A stretch of 64,000 nt of DNA. Source: Corynebacterium singulare (GTDB taxonomy: Bacteria; Actinomycetota; Actinomycetes; Mycobacteriales; Mycobacteriaceae). The DNA lies in NCBI RefSeq assembly GCF_000833575.1, contig NZ_CP010827.1, positions 872,980 to 936,979 of the forward strand. Direction: 5' to 3'. The notes under the pieces are model-generated. The model was not told the origin of the DNA. It ran no database searches and saw only the letters and a program-made list of their open reading frames with translations. Each line of letters opens with the position of its first letter. Within the stretch, counting starts at the first letter, position 1. A program made the translations under genes and the position numbers. This document shows, piece by piece, positions 60,476 to 64,000 of the stretch.

Positions 60476-63058
60476 ATGAACAACGAATCTCCTTTTAGCC
60501 CTCGTCCCTCCGCGCCACAGTCCTCTTCACCGTTTAGCCCTGCGCCGTCGGAGCCTGCCGCTGACGATGCCTTGTTTGGTCTGCCGGCGGAGCCACCAAT
60601 GGAGCCGGAACCGGAACCAGAAGAGCCGGAAATGGGCGTTGATCCACTGCTGGAAGGACTTAACCCACAGCAGGCAGAGGCCGTAACCCACTCTGGCTCG
60701 CCGCTGCTTATTGTTGCCGGTGCAGGATCCGGCAAGACGGCAGTGTTGACGCGACGCATCGCCTTTCTTATGCGCTCGCGCGGGGTAGCTCCTTGGCAGA
60801 TTCTCGCTATCACCTTTACCAACAAGGCAGCTGCAGAGATGAAGGAGCGCGTCGGCCAGCTCGTCGGCCCGGTGGCTGAGCGCATGTGGGTGTCTACGTT
60901 CCACTCCATTTGTGTACGCATCCTGCGCAACAATGCGCAGCTCGTGCCGGGGCTGAATACGAACTTCACCATTTATGACGGCGATGATGCGCGCCGGTTG
61001 CTCACCATGATTGCCAAAGACATGCAGCTGGACCTTAAGAAGTACTCTGCTCGCGTTCTGGCTAATCAAATTTCGAACCGCAAGAATGAACTTATCTCTC
61101 CAGAGGAGGCACGCGCTGAAGCGGAGAAGACGAAGAATCCCTTCGAACTCACTGTGGCGAAGGTATTCGAGGAGTATCAACGCCGCCTGCGCGCGGCGAA
61201 TTCGGTGGACTTCGATGACCTCATTGGTGAGGTCGTGCGTATTTTTAACCAGCACCCGCAGGTGGTGGAGTTCTATCGTCGGCGCTTTAAGCATGTGCTT
61301 ATCGACGAATACCAGGACACCAACCACGCGCAGTACGCTCTCGTCTCTGCTTTGGTAGGAAGGGGAGAGCTTCCCCATGATGCTCCTGAATTGTGTGTGG
61401 TGGGTGATTCCGATCAGTCCATTTATGCCTTCCGCGGAGCCACGATCCGTAATATCCAAGAATTCGAGCGTGATTACCCGCAAGCGCACACGATTCTTCT
61501 GGAGCAGAATTACCGCTCGACCCAGACCATCTTGAATGCAGCGAATGCTGTCATTGCCAAGAATGAGGGCCGCCGCAAGAAGAATCTGTGGACGGCACAC
61601 GGCGAAGGCGAGCAGATTGTGGGCTACGTGGCGGATAACGAGCACGATGAAGCTCGCTATATCGCTTCTGAAATCGATTCTCTTGCGGATAAGGGGAAGT
61701 CCTATTCCGATATTGCGATCATGTACCGCACGAATAATGCTTCCCGTGCGCTTGAGGACGTGTTCGTACGTTCCGGCATTCCCTACAAGGTGGTAGGCGG
61801 AACACGCTTCTATGAGCGCCGCGAGATTCGAGACCTCGTGGCTTATCTGCGCATTATGGATAACCCAGATGACACCGTGAGCCTGCGCCGCATCATTAAT
61901 GTGCCGAAGCGCGCTATCGGTGACAAGGCCCAGGCGCAGATTGCTCTCCACGCGGAGAACTTGGGTGTCAGTTTTGGTGCTGCTCTGCGGGACGCTGCGG
62001 AAGGACAAGTCGCTGGGCTGGGAACACGCGCAGTTAATGCGGTGAGCAAATTTAACGAGATGATGGACGGCGTGCGTGAACAGCTGCCGGGCATGACCAA
62101 TGAGGTCACCGGCCAGCCGGACCTAGGGGAGCTGCTGAATGCACTGCTTGATGCCACTGGCTACCGCGCCGAACTGGAAAACTCCAACGACCCTCAAGAC
62201 GGCGCCCGTCTGGATAACCTCAACGAATTGGTGTCCGTGGCTCGTGAATTCAGCTCAGAGGCAGCCAACCAAATAGCCTTTATGGGGGCGGATGCGCAAG
62301 AGACTCCTGAGCTTGCGGAAGGAGAGGCCGCGCCGGGCTCGTTGCAAGCCTTCCTTGAAAAAGTCTCGCTCGTGGCAGACGCGGACCAGATTCCGGACCA
62401 CGAATCCGGAGTCGTCACACTGATGACTCTGCACACTGCAAAGGGCCTGGAATTCCCGGTGGTCTTCCTCACCGGCTGGGAGGACGGCCAGTTCCCGCAC
62501 ATGCGCTCTTTAGGTGACCCGAAAGAGCTCAGTGAGGAACGCCGCCTTGCCTACGTGGGTATTACCCGCGCTCGGGAACAGCTCTACCTCACGCGCGCGA
62601 TTCTTCGTTCGTCGTGGGGCAACCCGGTGACGAACCCGGCCAGTCGCTTCCTCGCCGAGGTCCCGGAGGACCTCATCGACTGGCGCCGTGAAGAACCAGA
62701 CAGTTCGCTGTCCGGCGCGTGGGGTGGAGATGATTCCTACCAATACGGGCGTAGCTTTGGCTCCGAGAGCGGATTCTTCCGTTCCCGAAGCGGTGGCAGC
62801 CAGGGTGGTTATGGCTCGCGGGGCGCTGCGTCTTCCCCTTCGCAGCGCTCACGCAAGCCAGCGTCAGCATCGTCGATGCCAAAGAATAACCATCTCAATT
62901 TAGTTGTGGGGGACCGCGTCAACCACGCGAAGTACGGGCTGGGCACGGTGATCGAGGCCTCCGGAACCGGTGCGCGCGCAACGGTTACCGTGGACTTCGG
63001 TTCAGCGGGCAAAGTCCGCCTCATGCTCATCGGCGGTGTGCCGATGGAAAAGCTCTAA
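60476..63058 (+). CDS. pcrA: ATP-dependent helicase PcrA/UvrD1
   Basis: 860 aa from ATG 60476 (GGAGAG upstream); upstream in-frame codons are antisense to chorismate mutase. A Pro/Glu-rich N-tail (1-60) precedes the UvrD core with Walker A AGAGSGKT (81-88), DEYQDTN (Walker B), GDSDQSIYAFRGA, QNYRSTQ and VTLMTLHTAKGLEF/AYVGITRAREQLY. The C-terminal Ser/Gly/Arg tail ends in a Tudor-like RNAP-binding motif (GDRVNHAKYGLGTVIEASG). 3'-5' DNA unwinding in excision repair and replication. Confidence 0.96.
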   Translation: MNNESPFSPRPSAPQSSSPFSPAPSEPAADDALFGLPAEPPMEPEPEPEEPEMGVDPLLEGLNPQQAEAVTHSGSPLLIVAGAGSGKTAVLTRRIAFLMRSRGVAPWQILAITFTNKAAAEMKERVGQLVGPVAERMWVSTFHSICVRILRNNAQLVPGLNTNFTIYDGDDARRLLTMIAKDMQLDLKKYSARVLANQISNRKNELISPEEARAEAEKTKNPFELTVAKVFEEYQRRLRAANSVDFDDLIGEVVRIFNQHPQVVEFYRRRFKHVLIDEYQDTNHAQYALVSALVGRGELPHDAPELCVVGDSDQSIYAFRGATIRNIQEFERDYPQAHTILLEQNYRSTQTILNAANAVIAKNEGRRKKNLWTAHGEGEQIVGYVADNEHDEARYIASEIDSLADKGKSYSDIAIMYRTNNASRALEDVFVRSGIPYKVVGGTRFYERREIRDLVAYLRIMDNPDDTVSLRRIINVPKRAIGDKAQAQIALHAENLGVSFGAALRDAAEGQVAGLGTRAVNAVSKFNEMMDGVREQLPGMTNEVTGQPDLGELLNALLDATGYRAELENSNDPQDGARLDNLNELVSVAREFSSEAANQIAFMGADAQETPELAEGEAAPGSLQAFLEKVSLVADADQIPDHESGVVTLMTLHTAKGLEFPVVFLTGWEDGQFPHMRSLGDPKELSEERRLAYVGITRAREQLYLTRAILRSSWGNPVTNPASRFLAEVPEDLIDWRREEPDSSLSGAWGGDDSYQYGRSFGSESGFFRSRSGGSQGGYGSRGAASSPSQRSRKPASASSMPKNNHLNLVVGDRVNHAKYGLGTVIEASGTGARATVTVDFGSAGKVRLMLIGGVPMEKL

Positions 63059-63062
63059 AGCT

Positions 63063-63815
63063 TTAGATGAGGATGCCGCGCTCGTCGAACCACTCCACTG
63101 GGTCAACAGCTGCGCCGCCGCCTGGGTGAACCTCGAAGTGCAGGTGCGGGCCGGTGGAGTGGCCCTCGTTGCCGATGACGGAAATCTGGTCACCGGCCTC
63201 GACGCGGTCGCCTACGCTGACCAAGAGCTGGTCGCTCGGCATATGGCCGTAGACGGTGATGGTGCCGTCATCGTGCTGGATGCGAATCCAGTTGCCGAAG
63301 CCTTGGGCTGCGCCTGAAGAAATGACCTCGCCGTCCATGACGGCGTAAATCGGGGTGCCAACCGGGTTCGCCACATCGATACCGTTGTGGAAGGAACCCC
63401 AGCGTGGGCCGAAGCCAGAGGTGAACGTACCGGACGTTGGGAACACCACGATGTTGCCGTCAGCATCCTGGCCGCGGGTAGGGGTCAGGCCGGAGTGGTC
63501 GCCCTCAGGGGCGAAGGCCTCCGCGAGGCCGGGAATGCTGGAAGGGTCGAGAACGATGTCATAGCCGTTCTCAGTGGCATTGACCGTGGGGACGGATGCG
63601 CCGTTCAAAGCACCGGCCGTGGAGATGAGGAGCCCAGTGAAAGCCTTGAAAAGGTCGGACTGGGACTCTTCGTTGACGTCTGTAGTGACCGTGCCCTTGG
63701 AGGACCCGTCGGAGACATCTACGCTCGCCGCTGGTTCGGCGGCGAACGCCGGAGCCGTGACGGTAGCGGCGGCGCTAACTGCCACGGCGGCGAGTGCGCA
63801 GAGGGTGCGCTTCAT
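63063..63815 (-). CDS. Secreted M23 (LytM) peptidase
   Basis: 250 aa. A signal peptide ends near residue 26 (TAPAFAAEP). Residues 50-115 form a linker with short hydrophobic stretches. The C-terminal LytM domain (about 130-235) has the zinc ligands H143 and D147 in SFHNGIDVA and H226 in GPHLHFEV, plus H191 in YGHM and H224, the full catalytic set. It is predicted to cleave peptide cross-links in peptidoglycan. It is convergent with pcrA, 4 bp apart. Confidence 0.93.
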   Translation of the reverse strand: MKRTLCALAAVAVSAAATVTAPAFAAEPAASVDVSDGSSKGTVTTDVNEESQSDLFKAFTGLLISTAGALNGASVPTVNATENGYDIVLDPSSIPGLAEAFAPEGDHSGLTPTRGQDADGNIVVFPTSGTFTSGFGPRWGSFHNGIDVANPVGTPIYAVMDGEVISSGAAQGFGNWIRIQHDDGTITVYGHMPSDQLLVSVGDRVEAGDQISVIGNEGHSTGPHLHFEVHPGGGAAVDPVEWFDERGILI

Positions 63816-63863
63816 AACTTCACGTCCTTATGAACTGCTCTGGCTAGCTGTATCGGCGACTTC

Positions 63864-63885
63864 TGCTGAGGTAGGGCCCTCAGCA
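63864..63885. promoter_or_regulatory. Inverted repeat in the leader of the M23 gene
   Basis: TGCTGAGG-N6-CCTCAGCA is a perfect 8-bp inverted repeat, 49 bp upstream of the peptidase start. It is either an operator or a leader hairpin. Confidence 0.5.
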
Positions 63886-64000
63886 TGAAACCTGTGAGTG
63901 ATGGGCTGCGGTCCTAACAACCGCGGTGCCGCCGCGCGGCCAGCGACACGCCGGCGTCTTAACGCCATCGTGTGAGTCCGTGTGGCAACGAGATACAAAC
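63886..64000. other. Upstream region of the M23 gene, cut by the window end
   Basis: GC-rich and without a credible gene in the part visible. It may belong to a longer structured leader (see findings). Confidence 0.4.

Noticed and set aside
60355..60972. N-terminal extension of the chorismate mutase frame by about 200 codons
   Set aside because: That part is antisense to the pcrA helicase core; the chorismate mutase is complete from 60354.

Overview
The window is from a Corynebacterium chromosome, most likely a host-associated or skin species near the C. glutamicum/C. striatum side of the genus. The evidence is the high-GC coding style, an Rpf, SepH, mycoredoxin, MctC and DUF3027/DUF2771 proteins, and a gene order that agrees, as I recall it, with the C. 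glutamicum stretch from the XPB-helicase genes through rpf1, serC/gltA, mctC, thyA/folA, cysQ, lhr and pgi to the chorismate mutase and pcrA/uvrD genes. The species cannot be named from the sequence alone.

Layout. 1-1.48 kb: 3' part of a 23S rRNA gene, 5S rRNA and the rRNA terminator. 1.8-3.5 kb: a GAP-family membrane protein divergent from a TetR regulator. 3.5-9.1 kb: a leftward operon of an XPB-associated protein, XPB helicase, a DUF3239 membrane protein and a class I aminotransferase. 9.1-29.6 kb: core genes, namely rpf1, a cold-shock protein, a glutaminyl cyclase lipoprotein, a purine permease, an rRNA/tRNA methyltransferase, sepH, serC, gltA, an FKBP isomerase, an aldo/keto reductase, the DUF485-mctC carboxylate transporter pair, a beta-lactamase-fold-like lipoprotein, a DUF1906 protein, an OsmC protein and a surface metallophosphoesterase.

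29.7-43.2 kb is a visibly more AT-rich accessory block beside tRNA-Arg(CCT). It carries an AlbA_2 (Schlafen-type) protein, a C5-cytosine methyltransferase with a convergent HNH nuclease (a probable type II restriction-modification pair), and a four-gene leftward operon (flavin monooxygenase, RidA, DUF1028, M20 amidohydrolase). Two LysR regulators and an MHS-type MFS transporter face the operon. The block ends with an intact IS21-family element whose 7-bp target duplication is still perfect. Between the IS and the tRNA lies a 33-nt hairpin that looks like a tRNA-Arg reduced to acceptor stem and T-loop.

43.3-64 kb returns to core genes: thyA-folA-mrx1 joined by TAATG stop/start overlaps, an NAD-epimerase-like gene divergent from a TetR, cysQ, the large helicase lhr, an alpha-hydroxy-acid dehydrogenase, an Fpg/Nei glycosylase, a YccF protein, a DUF222-type HNH protein, pgi, two tandem secreted trypsin-fold proteases, chorismate mutase, pcrA and an M23 peptidase. 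Several DNA-repair functions (XPB, Lhr, Fpg/Nei, PcrA) and several secreted or cell-wall enzymes (Rpf, M23, DUF1906, proteases) recur.

The best candidates for an undescribed system are the monooxygenase-RidA-DUF1028-M20 operon with its regulators and transporter, which reads as a complete uptake-and-degradation pathway for an unknown N-acylated or amine compound, and the AlbA_2/methyltransferase/HNH group. Functions are assigned from recognisable family motifs; no database search was possible.
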